From: Selaginella moellendorffii
Lineage: Eukaryota; Streptophyta; Lycopodiopsida; Selaginellales; Selaginellaceae
Assembly: GCF_000143415.4 (NCBI RefSeq)
Contig: NW_003314301.1
Coordinates: 654,336 to 718,335, forward strand
Direction: 5' to 3'
Length of the DNA: 64,000 nt
Positions 24,076 to 34,420 of the stretch are shown here, one piece after another. A model generated the notes under the pieces. That model had not been told where the DNA came from and ran no database searches. It was given only the letters and a program-made list of their open reading frames with translations. Positions within the stretch are counted from its first letter, which is position 1, and each line of letters begins with the position of its first letter. Position numbers and translations under genes: made by a program.

Positions 24076-24364
24076 ATCTTAATCCATTCTTTTTAGGACA
24101 CGTAGAGAGTTTTGGTATGAATCGTTTGATATATGCAGTTATCTTTCTTTGACATGGTTATACCTCCATTCCACGAGCTTGGATGTTACAAAAAGGAATC
24201 CACGATCAAGATGTGCAAGGATAAATTTATAGTAAGAAATGGCATAGCCTCTGTCAATATCATTCACATGATGGACGGTTTTTAATTTATAAGATTTGCA
24301 TGATGGGTGATTCTCCTCTTTTTGTTTCCATGGCCACGCAAGTTGTAGTTCCAGTGGGATCAAA

Positions 24365-24777
24365 CTCCTGGTGAAGTTTTCGTGTATGAATGTCTTCCTT
24401 GGACTCGGCAGTGCCAAGCCTGCAAGAATGATCGCGCTGATAACTTCTTCCAGGAGCCTGTCTCAAGCCAAGCAGATCCAAAGTCGGGTCTTTTCCAGCA
24501 GCCACCAAGGGACCTTTCTGTCAAGTCTTCACATCAAATGTATGGGAGATGTGGACGCGTGGCCGTTGCTCGCTCGGTCTTCGATGGTGTAGAACTCACT
24601 TGGAATTTGATGCTTTCAGCATATGCCAAGAACGGGCATTTGCAGAGGGCTAAAGAGGTTTACGACTCCATGCCTGGGAAGGACTTAGTTTCATGCAATG
24701 GAATGCTTGCTGCGTACTCTCAGGCCGGGAAACTGGGTGGCGCCGTCGGGTTTTTTCGAGCGAAGAGTCTTAGCTAA
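24365..24777 (+). pseudogene. Truncated PPR gene, copy A
   Basis: Homologous to the first 130 or so codons of the PPR gene at 59623. The frame that opens with the ATG at 24371 reads IALITSSRSLSQAKQI, then shifts. The frame 24382-24777 carries LTWNLMLSAYAKNGHLQRAKEVYDS in two S-type repeats before a stop (AKSLS). After about 24770 the sequence leaves the PPR gene and enters block X at the same point as copies C and D. Not functional as a PPR protein. Confidence 0.85.
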
Positions 24778-25555
24778 CCGGAGCAGGGACAACACTGTGT
24801 ATATTGTTGGAGGCAAGCTGCCAGTGGTCGTCTCTGCGATGTGCTGGTTGAGTTTGGGCTTGGCTGCCTGTTTCGCTGATGCCCGATTCTTGATGTGTAA
24901 GGTTCTGGTTTCCTTGCTCAAACCATGGATGGTGATTACAGACCTGAAAGAAGAGTGGCACTTTGCTTGGATGGACGGCGCACGTATGTTTTTGTGCAAG
25001 GCCTCATCAAGGACTCGGCATCCTAGTGTGGTGACCACACTCACGCAAATCCGAGTGAGTGGACAAGAGAATCTAGCAAGGTGAGTCCTTAATTATTTAA
25101 AAGAATTTCTGTTTATAACCTCGAATTAAAGAATCGGGCTTGAAGATACTAATTTAGAGTCTTAGAACATTATTAAAAAATATAAGTTTAAATCCTTTTA
25201 AACGAGAAAAGCTTAGACGAATGGATGTTCGGGCAAAGTGGCGGCAAGCTGTGAAGCAAGCCACCAAGGTCTAAGTTCTTCTTTAGTGAGCTGTTATATA
25301 AGATCAATGGCTTGCCAGATTGGTAAAGGTCTGGATACTCTCAAGCGGCTACTGGCTTGAAGCTGTGAGTAGCTTTCAGAGTTTCTGGTTCTTAATCCCT
25401 ATTGCCACAGGTTGATGAAATACACCCCTCTGCACATATTTTGAATAAATGTGTCTGGTCGGACTAGTCTTTTTATCAGATCGTTCTTAGGTTAAAGTTG
25501 AAGAAGTCATATTATAAGTGACAGAAAAGTTGAATCTAGATCCAGTAAGTTTCAT
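24778..25555. other. Block X, left part, copy A
   Basis: This stretch follows the PPR truncation point and is shared with 38770-39495 and 45670-46440. It contains short stretches that look once coding, such as RAKWRQAVKQATKV near 25230-25275 and IGKGLDTLKRLLA near 25320-25360, but stops separate them. It may be the 5' part of the IQM-like relic that follows. No intact gene is seen. Confidence 0.4.
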
Positions 25556-26030
25556 TGCACTTAAAATTGGCCTCTTCATGACGAACAGGAAGAAAGGGGT
25601 AGATTTGAGGTGATAATCCAAGAAGGGAAAGTGGACTATAAGGCAACTGGCATTCCTGTCCATGAAACTTATTCTCCTACATTCATGTTTGTAATGGATC
25701 CAAATGGGATATATGCTGCTGAGGTAGGCATCCTTATTATTCTATACAAATTCGTCTCTTCCTTCCAGAAAAAAGATGGTTACCAACAAGACTCCTCTGC
25801 ATACATTCAACATTCTTGCTGCAGCCGATAAAGGCAAGAGATTTTTATTTTCAAATGATTGTGACCAAAGGTATATATATTGTTTCAGAGTGTGAACAAT
25901 TCTAGTGGACATTATAAACCAGATTCCTAGACCTTGCACAACTTCTTTAACAGATTGAGCAAAAGAGGTGTCAATACAGCTTTACTGAAAACTTCTACTT
26001 TCCAATTGTAAGCTATAAGTTTTTTCTTTC
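25556..26030 (+). pseudogene. IQM-like calmodulin-binding protein relic, copy A
   Basis: A broken reading frame resembles the C-terminal half of IQM-type proteins: VIIQEGKVDYKATGIPV (about 25610), a VMDPNGIYAAE stretch, a possible short intron (gtaggc...ttccag, about 25722-25769), then SAYIQHSCCS and, after frame changes, GHYKP, LHNFF and KRGVN, which parallel the family's GHYxPT and FLxxxxVDL stretches. The parallel is from memory and only moderate. The three copies (also 39500-39865 and 46440-46960) are all interrupted. Confidence 0.45.
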
Positions 26031-26327
26031 TAATTTGCCAATTTACTTTCACTTTAGCTTCAATTAATTTCCTTTACCAAAGTTCCACTTAATGTACTAG
26101 CTTTACTACTCAACTACTCATTGCACAAGCAATGGGGTCATTAAAATAGGGCATATCCATGCCCTACTTTAGGAGCTCACTTTTTTTCTTTTTCTTTTTC
26201 TTTTTTAAATATATTTATAATATAAGTTTAATTGAAAATTTTAGAAATATTGTAATATTTTTATAAAAATAAATTTTTAAAAAAGACACAAATTTCTTAT
26301 ATATTAGAGCTAATTAAGTATAAACCT

Positions 26328-27221
26328 ATGAAAATATTATTGTTTTTATTTTTATATTTTATATTTTTAATTAAAAATATAGTTTATGGAAGAGCAACTG
26401 TACAATGGGGTAATAATAATACACTTACTGAAAATGAAATTAACCTTATAATTAATAATGGATTCTTAGATCTTTTAACTCATATTAAAAATTATCATTC
26501 ATATTCAAGAAATTTTAAGAATTTAACTGTTTTAAATATTGGCAGGGGTGTATTTGCTGTAAGAATTGAGCGTGTGGATGGAGAGCCACCATATTGTTCA
26601 ACTGGTCAAACTGAAAGTACAATTATTGGCATGAGAATAAAAGAAGCTGTTAGGTACTTAGTCAATACATATAATACTACAATGATTGCAGCAAAATCTG
26701 ATGTATGCAAAATTATATCTCAAAATTATATAATTCAATATTCAGTTGTATTTTGGTGGAGACTAACCTTAAGTAAAGTTAATAGTTTGTTTACATCTTA
26801 TCTTTCATATGATAATTGTGATACTACCTTAACTACTTTAAATGCTGGTTTTTCAGACCATGTGTTATATACAGGCCAATTTTTGGTATCCCCAAATCGC
26901 AAAAATGTATTAGTAATAGAAATAAATTGTAAAGTTTCACTTTATTCAGGAAAAAATTTACTATGGAGATCTGATATTACGTTTGATTTTATTGGTCAAT
27001 GTAAGCTTGATCTTCAAAAAGATGGGAATTTGGTATTATATACTGACAAGAAAATAAAAATGTGGTCAATTGATCATTATTGTTATAATCAACCAGATTG
27101 TATATTTCTTACTTATCTTAGTTTATTAAACAATTGCAATTTAGTAATTTATGAGGCTAATAGTCCAAATGCTATTTGGTGGGAGACAAAAACTACTAAT
27201 CATTTTGGTTGTTTAAAATAA
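26328..27221 (+). CDS. Secreted B-type (bulb) lectin with an unrecognised N-terminal domain
   Basis: Intronless frame of 297 residues. A hydrophobic signal peptide (MKILLFLFLYFIFLIKNIVYG) is followed by a domain of about 125 residues (24-148) that I do not recognise, with two cysteines (PPYCSTGQTE, SDVCKII). Residues about 175-290 form a bulb-type mannose-binding lectin domain. QKDGNLVLY (230-238) fits the Q-x-D-x-N-x-V-x-Y binding site exactly, while INCKVSLY (199-206) and NNCNLVIY (268-275) are degenerate versions, giving three lobes. Such lectins bind mannose-rich glycans and often serve in defence. Base composition is extremely AT-rich, unlike the fucosyltransferase and kinase beside it. 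This is the only intact copy of three. It could be a native fast-evolving gene or an acquired one. Confidence 0.75.
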   Translation: MKILLFLFLYFIFLIKNIVYGRATVQWGNNNTLTENEINLIINNGFLDLLTHIKNYHSYSRNFKNLTVLNIGRGVFAVRIERVDGEPPYCSTGQTESTIIGMRIKEAVRYLVNTYNTTMIAAKSDVCKIISQNYIIQYSVVFWWRLTLSKVNSLFTSYLSYDNCDTTLTTLNAGFSDHVLYTGQFLVSPNRKNVLVIEINCKVSLYSGKNLLWRSDITFDFIGQCKLDLQKDGNLVLYTDKKIKMWSIDHYCYNQPDCIFLTYLSLLNNCNLVIYEANSPNAIWWETKTTNHFGCLK

Positions 27222-27865
27222 TACTTAAGATTTATATTAGTCATGTAAAACCTTATTAAGTTCAATTCAATTTACAATAGTTTAGTATCCAAATAAAAAT
27301 TAGAGGGACCAAGAGTGAATTAAATTGCATGCAAAGTCTTTTCTCTTTTTTTGTGCTCTGAGTGGAATATCATATTCAAATCTAATGCTTCCATCATTCC
27401 TTGCCATGTAAAACCATCCAACTTAAAATTTAATACTTCCATCATTTTTTGGCATGAAAAACCACCAAATATCTTTTAGTGAAAGGCATCAAAACCATAA
27501 TTGAAACTTTTATTAAATGTTTTTGAAATTCTTTGTATAAGCTATTGTTGAATAGCTTTATTTAATTATAATTTATTTTTATTGAGCATGAAAAGCATGA
27601 TAAAATTCAAGCTATAATACGGGTAACCAAGGACAACATGGTAGGGAAAAGAAAAAGAAAAAGAAATGTTTAAAATATATGGTTATTATCTTGGTATGTT
27701 CTTCATGTCTCAAGATTGTTTTTAATACGCAGAGTCCAAGTGACAAGAGCCAGTTCATTGACACTACAAGCTTTAGCCAGTTTGCCTATGAAATTAGCTA
27801 TATCACATCAACCTTAGAATGAGCTTCATATCTGGAGAGCTGTCTACTCACACAAGGTAACAGTG
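27222..27865. other. AT-rich spacer between lectin and kinase, copy 1
   Basis: An AT-rich stretch with no open frame of note, shared almost base for base with 41008-41640. It carries two near-repeats of a phrase like cttccatcattccttgccatg (about 27388-27460). It probably includes the lectin 3' trailer. Confidence 0.5.
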
Positions 27866-27930
27866 CTTTTGAAGGACTGGGTTTAATGACAAGTTTGTTG
27901 CAGCCGAGCTACAACGAAACTTAAGACAAT
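27866..27930 (+). pseudogene. Remnant of the TBC last exon
   Basis: About 60 bp match the last exon of the TBC gene (21985-22083): a GLGLMTS-like coding stretch, then CAGCCGAGCTACAACG, with about 37 bp missing between. It keeps a stop right after CTTAAGACAATTT, which suggests the ancestral end of the TBC protein. It lies directly 3' of a kinase gene, the same order as at 22 kb and 35.8 kb. Confidence 0.75.
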
Positions 27931-27987
27931 TTTAAACACAGTCAAAACATATTTAACTTCAGATGAGCTTTGGTGTAGAAGTTTTGA

Positions 27988-28908
27988 CTAAGCCACCCTA
28001 AGTTTCTTCACAGCTGGATGGCTAGAGTGTGGAGTGCTTCTCTTCCCTCCACAACAACTTGTGATATTGGCAGTAGCCCGTGTGGTGCTACAGTTCTCTA
28101 GAATCCAAGGATGATTGATCACTTGGTCTAGTGTCAATCTCTTCCTGGGATCCAAGTCCAGCATGCCCATAATCAGATTTTTCGCCTCTGGTGACAGATT
28201 GGCAGGCCACTGGAACTCCCCCTCGCGCAGCAAATGCATCTCCAGGTTCGATCGCTGGTAGCCCTTGAGGAGTTCGTATGCGATCACTCCAAGCCCCCAA
28301 ACATCCACCGCCTTCGTGTAAGACAGCCCATATCTCTCGACAAAGATAAGCTCGGGAGCCATGTACTTCTCAGTCCCGCAGCTCTGGCTCATCTCTCTGG
28401 CATCGTCGGTCGCCACTCCAAAATCCCCAATCACTGGCCTGATCGTGCTTGCATCTTGCAGCTTGGTGAAAACGTTCTCCAGCTTGAGATCGCGATGGAC
28501 AACACCACTCGAGTGGACGCCCTTGAGTGTCTCAGCCAGCTCCTTAACGATCTCGGCTACCTCCTCCTCCCTCAGTGGCCCTTTCATCGCTAGATCGCGC
28601 AGGCTAGGGCCACAAAGTTCCATGACCATCGTCCCAAAGCAACGCCCGCCAACCTTCCTCTCCCTCCTCAGCCCATGGAGGAAGACAACTCCAGGAATGG
28701 GGCGAAGCTTGTCCAAGATCCTTGTCTCCCTCTCGGCACAACTCTCCGACTTAAACATCTTTCCTGCGTACCTATGGCGGTTGCGGGCTGCGTCGCTCAG
28801 CAAGTAGACTTGGCCCTGTCCTCCATGCCCCAACTTCTCGTGTCTGATGTACCACTTGAGAAGCTCGCCACACTCGTCATCTCTAAACTCGCCATCCTCG
28901 AGCGCCAT
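27988..28908 (-). CDS. Ser/Thr protein kinase of the cluster, copy 1
   Basis: Intronless frame of 306 residues, essentially a bare kinase domain. Seen: glycine loop LGHGGQGQVYL (26-36), catalytic lysine in YAGKMF (K50), VVHRDLKLENV (136-146), DFG (162-164), CGTEKYMAPE (177-186), DVWGLGVIAYELLKGY, and a C-terminal DPRKRLTLDQVINHPWI. This order and the HRDLKLEN phrase suit the CDPK/PPCK-like side of the CAMK group. No EF-hands, membrane segment or signal peptide are present, so it should be cytosolic or nuclear. The tail after HPWI is Ser/Thr-rich. It is head to head with the fucosyltransferase at 29542. Copies 41692-42612 and 56032-56952 differ by only one or two residues. Substrate unknown. 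Confidence 0.9.
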   Translation of the reverse strand: MALEDGEFRDDECGELLKWYIRHEKLGHGGQGQVYLLSDAARNRHRYAGKMFKSESCAERETRILDKLRPIPGVVFLHGLRRERKVGGRCFGTMVMELCGPSLRDLAMKGPLREEEVAEIVKELAETLKGVHSSGVVHRDLKLENVFTKLQDASTIRPVIGDFGVATDDAREMSQSCGTEKYMAPELIFVERYGLSYTKAVDVWGLGVIAYELLKGYQRSNLEMHLLREGEFQWPANLSPEAKNLIMGMLDLDPRKRLTLDQVINHPWILENCSTTRATANITSCCGGKRSTPHSSHPAVKKLRVA

Positions 28909-29541
28909 CTTCCCCTTTTTCTCGCTTGGTTTTAAGAAAACCTAGCTTCCCACAACAGGTTTAATGATCGCGAAAAGGCCATTACTTTTATTAAACTAAA
29001 AACTTCACCAGTAAAAAACTGACCATTGTAAAAGACCATTTTAAGATCCAATGGCTAATATTTTTTGGTTTTCTTAAGGGAAGGGGAGTTAAGATGGTAG
29101 TGAATATACTTAAAATATGCTTGAAAATTTAAATATTCTACCATCTAACGGTTCTTATTCATTTAGATTAATTTTGTATTTATACTTTCTTAAACACTTT
29201 CTAGTATATTCTATTTTATTCTACCGGTTGGTATTGCAATAAAATTAATCTTGTGTTTATAAATTACAAACATGCTTATAATTATAAATTTTTATTTGAT
29301 CAATTAGATTAATAATTAAAAATAACACTACTATTAAGCAAACAAACGCGTAACAAATTATTATTAATTAGAATAATTTATATGGAATTAAAGGTGATCG
29401 CTATTTTATAATTACCCTCCAGGGTTGACCAGCGCGTTGTTTGATGCAGTCGGAGTTTTACGTGTACATGCAAACCAGCCAAGCACGGAAGCTTCACGAG
29501 CAGAGTTATGACTATGCGCACGATCATTCCCTTCGTGAAGA
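28909..29541. promoter_or_regulatory. Shared divergent promoter of kinase and fucosyltransferase, copy 1
   Basis: 633 bp between two head-to-head ATGs. The middle (about 29040-29390) is very AT-rich with several TATA-like words. It recurs almost unchanged at 42613-43245 and 56953-57585, so the pair moves as one cassette with its control region. No single element can be assigned with confidence. Confidence 0.6.
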
Positions 29542-31077
29542 ATGGAGAGAGTCGCGAAAATGGCGTCTTACTCCAACCCAAAATCCATCGCTCTGATTAC
29601 CACTGGTCTCTTCTTCCTCTACGTTTTGCTGTCTCAGAATCACTTTCCGGACAAGATCGTGGAAGATCTCATCGTTCCAGAGCAAGGCGATGCTCGCCAG
29701 TGCCGGAGCCGCGTAGAGTTCCAGTCCTATCGCCGCAAATCGACAGACCCATCGGCGGAAAGCTACTCGCCATCGCCAGCTCTCATCCACCGCCTGCGAC
29801 GCTACGAGCAAATCCACGCCCGGTGCTCTCGATTGATCCAAGATGATCCAAACGGCGATCACGGCGACTGCCAATTCGTGGTGTGGATCGCGCCATTTGG
29901 ATCGCAGGGCCTGGGGAACAAGATGCTGGCGATTGCTTCCACTTTTCTCTATGCTCTGCTCACGAACAGAGTTTTACTCATCGCGAGAGATTCGTCCGCA
30001 GAGAACATGGATCGATTGTTCTGCGAGCCATTCCCAAAGAGTTCCTGGCTCCTTCCCAGACCCCTGGAGATCCGATTATCCACAGTCAACGATTCATCGC
30101 GGATCGGCCATGCCCCGGATCTAAAAATCACTCCTCAGCACTGTCACGATTTCGCGAGCTCGATCAAGTTTCCAGATGTGGCCTACTCGTATCTGTCCGT
30201 GGACTACACCCCGGACGATCGAAAATTCTTCTGCAAGGAGCAGCAAAAACTCTTGCAATCGCAGGTAACGTGGCTGTTTCTCCGGTCAAACGTCTACTTT
30301 GCTCCGGGATTGTTCTTGGTGGAATCCTTCCGGAGTGATCTCGCGAAGCTCTTCCCCCAGCAGCAGGCGATTTTCCACCACTTGAGCCGCTATCTCTTCC
30401 ATCCCATCGATCCGGTGTGGGATCGCACAGCGCGGTTCTACGACTCATATCTCGCGCGCGCCGACCGCGTAGTCGGCATCCAAATGAGAGTTCCTCCACA
30501 CTTGCAAGGAGTTCGTCAAAACCTGGCGGCGGAGGTGTTCCAATGCGCCGTGGAGACAAAGATCCTTCCCAATATCAGCAAGAACAACGTCGCGAGGATC
30601 AAGCTCCGCTCCTCGATCAGCTCGCAGCAGCAGCAGATCGCGGCGGTGGTGACTTCGCTGGATGAGCACCACTTTGACGTGCTGCGAGAGATCTACCTCA
30701 ACTCCTCCACCGCCGATGGATCGATCGTGAGAGTGGAGCAGCCCAGCCACGAGGGGCAGCAGCACACCGGATTTCTCGATCACGATGAGAAGGCTCTCGC
30801 GGAGATTTACTTGCTGGGGCTCAGCGATGTGCTGATCACGAGTCCTGGCTCCACTTTCGGCTACATTGGCCAGGGATTAGCCGGGTTGAGGCCTTGGCTT
30901 ATGTGGGCTGGGCCTGGCTCAGGCAGGGACATTTGCTCCAAGGCAAGAACTATGGATCCTTGCTTCTTTTCGTTTGGGGAGTCTAACTGCGATTGTGGAG
31001 AGGCTGTCAAGCTTGACAATGTGGAGCGGTGTCAAGATTGGCCTATAGCGCCTGGTGTTCAACTCAAAACAACTTGA
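29542..31077 (+). CDS. GT37 (FUT1-like) xyloglucan-type fucosyltransferase, copy 1
   Basis: Intronless frame of 511 residues. Plant GT37 enzymes add alpha-1,2-fucose to xyloglucan or arabinogalactan side chains in the Golgi. Seen: a short cytosolic N-terminus and one membrane anchor (IALITTGLFFLYVLLS, residues 16-31), as in type II Golgi enzymes; a charged stem; then GLGNKMLAIASTFLYALL, WLFLRSNVYFAPGLFL, VVGIQMRVPP (the GDP-fucose motif region) and SDVLITSPGSTFGYIG with GLRPWLM. Length is normal for the family. Compared with the two other intact copies it lacks a 38-residue duplication in the stem and has VAR for VER after SKNN. The acceptor sugar is unknown. Confidence 0.92.
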   Translation: MERVAKMASYSNPKSIALITTGLFFLYVLLSQNHFPDKIVEDLIVPEQGDARQCRSRVEFQSYRRKSTDPSAESYSPSPALIHRLRRYEQIHARCSRLIQDDPNGDHGDCQFVVWIAPFGSQGLGNKMLAIASTFLYALLTNRVLLIARDSSAENMDRLFCEPFPKSSWLLPRPLEIRLSTVNDSSRIGHAPDLKITPQHCHDFASSIKFPDVAYSYLSVDYTPDDRKFFCKEQQKLLQSQVTWLFLRSNVYFAPGLFLVESFRSDLAKLFPQQQAIFHHLSRYLFHPIDPVWDRTARFYDSYLARADRVVGIQMRVPPHLQGVRQNLAAEVFQCAVETKILPNISKNNVARIKLRSSISSQQQQIAAVVTSLDEHHFDVLREIYLNSSTADGSIVRVEQPSHEGQQHTGFLDHDEKALAEIYLLGLSDVLITSPGSTFGYIGQGLAGLRPWLMWAGPGSGRDICSKARTMDPCFFSFGESNCDCGEAVKLDNVERCQDWPIAPGVQLKTT

Positions 31078-31461
31078 ATCTTTATTTATTCTTTTTAGGA
31101 CATGTAGAGAGTTCTATTGTGTCTTCCAATGTGGACCATTTTGGTATGAATTGTTTGATATGCTACTGATTTCAAGGAAGTTATCTTTCTTTGACGTGGT
31201 TATGCCTCCCATTCAACGAGCTTGGATGTTACAAAAAGGAATCCACGACTAAGATGTGCGAGGATAAATTCTAGAACAAGAAATGACATAGCGAAGTCAT
31301 ATCAAGATGTTTAGTGATTCACGTCGTGAAGCCCGTCACTTTGATACGCTCATAGGCACCCACGATCTGTCCAAAAATTATACAAGATGTTACAAACATA
31401 CATTACGGGTGGGCTCTTGTTTCCATGATGTAAACTCCTGGTGACAAGTTTTCGTGCATGA
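31078..31461. other. Fucosyltransferase trailer and spacer, copy 1
   Basis: The 3' flank of the fucosyltransferase, shared with 44896-45282 and 59236-59622. It contains the sequence that copy C of the pseudogenes carries in inverted form (near 37905-38155). No gene is seen. Confidence 0.5.
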
Positions 31462-33197
31462 ATGCCTTCTTCGGACTCGGCAGTGCCGCGCCTGCAAGAA
31501 TGCATCGCGCTGATAACTTCTTCCAGGAGCCTGTCTCAAGCCAAGCAGATCCACAGTCGGGTTTCTTCCAGCAGCCACCGAGGGACTTATCTTATCTTCT
31601 CATTCAAATGTATGGGAGATGAACGGGAAGTTGCGAGAAGCGTTGTCATTGTTAGAAAGGATGCCAAGAAACAATTTGGTGTCATACAACTTAATTCTAA
31701 GCGCTTTAGCCGCTCAAGGTCTCTTTGACGAAGCAAAGGAATTCTTTGCTAAAATTCCCAATCCAAGCATTATCTCGTGGAATACACTCCTTGCTGCATA
31801 TACTCCAATTGGGCATCTTGACGAGATCATCATGCTTTACAACCAAATTCCAACAAGGATATAGTCTCAGACACAGCACTCTTGAATGCCTTTTCTGAAA
31901 ATGGGAAACTTGAGCCAGCAAAGATGGTATTTGATGCAATGGAGGAATGGGACCTTGTGTCAATGAATGCAATGCTAGCGGCATTTTGTGACAGTGGGAG
32001 CTCGTTCAATGCCAAGGAGATGCTCAGTTGGATGTGTGCTCGGAATCTTAGCTCTTGGAACTGCGTTCTCCGATCATTTGCTCTTGATGGGGATCTTGAC
32101 GAGACAAAGAGATTATTTGACAAAATGCCCGAGTGGGACCAAATGTCTTTCAATTTCATGCTTGCGGCATATGTCTCAGGCGGGCATCATGGTCTTGCTA
32201 AAGTAATGTACGAAACACTACTTCGTGAGAAAGATTCCTTTTCACACGTCGCCATGCTAAGTGCCTACACTGTACAGTGCAAGGTTGACGATGCAAAGCT
32301 TTTGTTTGATAGCATGCCATGCAGGTTTCTTTTTATTTGGAACTCTATGCTTTCGGCATATGCCCAAAACGGTCATCCGGACAATGCAAAACATCATTTT
32401 GATGCCATGCCCGAGTGGGACATTGTCGCTTGGACCTCTTTATTATATTCCAGAAATTATCAAATGTGGAGGAAGCGAAGGTGTTGTTTGAGAAGATGCC
32501 TGAGCGAGATCTAATCGCATGGAATGCTATGTTTTTAGGACATTCCCAACACAGGCATTTAGAAGACTCAAAGTGCCTGTTTGATTTGATGCCTTCCCAC
32601 AATATTGTCTCTTACAACACTCTGATGGCAGCTTACTCTCAGCATGGATACATCGAGGATGCCCTCTTGGTCTTCCAGAAAATGAGACACAGGAACTCTA
32701 TTTCGTGGAACACTCTACTTGTGTCATATGCTCAAAATGGGCATACGAATACTGCAAAGGCGTTTTTCTCAACCTTGCCCGAGCAAAATCTGGTTTCTTG
32801 GAATGTAGTAATTGGAATGTATGCTTTAAATGGGCAAACTGCACAATCCTTGGAGCTCTTTAGAAACTGTGTTGCTGATGGTGTCAATCTGGATGATGTA
32901 TCTTTTACCTCTGCATTGATTGCTTTGAGCCATAGCGGTGAGGTTGACGATTCACTTTTTCTGTTTAAATCAATGATAGCAGACTACTTAGTAACGCCTG
33001 GCAAGCAACAATATGGTTGTATCATCTCCTTGTTTGCTCGTGGAGGATATGATAGATCCTGTAAAGAACTCATTGATACAATGCCTTTCTTTCCTGATAC
33101 TCACGACTGGACGTGCCTGGCAAGTGCCAATAGAATCTACAAATCTAACAGCCTTGGAATGGGGCATCACAATACACGAAAACAAAATGCCAACTAG
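31462..33197 (+). pseudogene. PPR gene copy B, internally deleted and frameshifted
   Basis: Homologue of the PPR gene at 59623, consisting almost only of S-type repeats (phrases like MPEWDQMSFNFMLAAYVSGG). Against that copy it has lost about 660 bp (the join is near 31620), has a one-base deletion near 31852 (ccaacaagg for ccaaacaagg), a small deletion near 32462 and other shifts. It falls into separate frames at 31619-31864, 31882-32514 and 32415-33197. The last repeats and a short E-like end (DTHDWTCLASANRIYKSN) are readable. It cannot give a full protein without at least three corrections. Confidence 0.88.
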
Positions 33198-34083
33198 CAG
33201 AAGCATCTCGCATGCTTGGTAACAGAGCAAGCTTAGACTTGGTTGAAAGGTACCTAAGTCATGTCCAACTTCGCCATGTCCTTGTCGGTCTCGCATTCCC
33301 CATAGGCTGGAGCTTGTGTCACTGAGCCTTCTCTCACACTCGAGCCACCTCTTCATGCCGCGAAAAATTCCTCACAACTTTGTTCTTCGCACGATCATCG
33401 ACTGCTCCTACTCTCTCACATGCTTCTCCGGTTCCAGACGGCATTCATTACGAGCATAGCAATGTGATCTTGGTTTACAATTTTGCAGCAATCTCGCGAG
33501 CGCATGACGAAGTAGTGCATGAAAGCCTCTTCTTGTGCTGTCAACTCTGATATCGTCGATGGTTGATTCTTGGACTTCAGGCGTCCAAGAAAACAGCCAG
33601 CTGCATATTTCTCAAGTGATCACGTCGAATCAGATCCAAAACTCTTTGTTTACCTTGCTGAATCCCCCATCCTTGTAGCGGAAGGTGGTAGCGTCACTTT
33701 CTCTAGGTTTGCGCTCGTACGCCACCAGACCCTCGCACCACTAAGTAGAAGCTTGCGTAGGGAACCAGATGGTTTTCAGACTCATGAAGCTCCTCGCTTC
33801 CATCAACAAAGAAGTGGAACTTCTCAGCTCTTGGCTGCTGCCTCTTGTGCTCCTCGACAACCTACACTGCCTCTTCCATCTTCTGGATTGGCGATTGCAC
33901 GAATTACAAATCACTGTATCCCAGAACCTCGTCAAACGGAATAGAGTTGCTTATCCAAGAATATGCATGCGATAAATAAATTTGACGGCTGTAACTTGGG
34001 ATCTCCGTGTTGTATCTGGTGTTATGAGCAAAAACTTAGCTTCCTCCGTTCTAGTTAACATTTGAAGAAACGAGTGAGCTTAC
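33198..34083. other. Block Y, copy 1 (minus-strand gene remains?)
   Basis: Shared with 61990-62899. On the minus strand there are peptides that look once coding but are broken: ELTAQEEAFMHYFVMRSRDC near 33480-33550 and KFHFFVDGSEELHESENH near 33760-33830. They would be downstream exons of the minus-strand gene at 34084-34399. I recognise no family, and stops separate the pieces. Confidence 0.4.
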
Positions 34084-34399
34084 TTGTCCCTGTAGAGAAG
34101 ATTGAGCTCCGCAGTGGTTAATTAATAAGAGTTCAGCCAATCTTTCCTTGATGCCATCTGGTGGAAACTGCAAGCCACTGCTCTAAAATCAACTTACTCA
34201 CGCTCTTGGGACCGTAAATGAGATGGTGTACCAAAAATCGCAGACATACCTGCTCACAGTTGCTCTTATGCCTGGAGGTGGCCTTAAACTCAGGCGGCCC
34301 ATTCCAATGTATGGTAACTTTGTGGACTTGGTTCACTGGCATAATTGTATCACTTCCTTGGCCTCCCGTAATCTCTCTTGAAACCGGGCCAAGGCTCAT
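34084..34399 (-). pseudogene. Unrecognised minus-strand gene, first two exons
   Basis: Two putative exons, complement(join(34084..34182,34250..34399)), join in phase 0 across a short GT-AG intron. They start MSLGPVSREITGGQGS and continue through VHKVTIHWNGPPEFKATSRH to SSGLQFPPDGIKERLAELLL. The ATG lies 21 bp from the ATG of the desulfhydrase-like gene on the other strand, so the two were probably divergent partners. Copy 2 (62900-63204) has an 11-bp deletion in exon 1. Later exons in block Y cannot be joined with confidence. No family recognised. Confidence 0.35.
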
Positions 34400-34420
34400 T
34401 AGGGCTTTAGAATTCTGGAC

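Noticed and set aside
28361-28807. 148-codon plus-strand frame opposite the kinase (also at 42065 and 56405)
   Set aside because: Conserved only because the kinase on the other strand is conserved; no known domain.
30164-30559. 131-codon minus-strand frame inside the fucosyltransferase
   Set aside because: Shadow frame; identical in all copies with the parent gene.
33570-33944. 124-codon plus-strand frame in block Y
   Set aside because: No motif; the minus strand of the same stretch gives more protein-like peptides.
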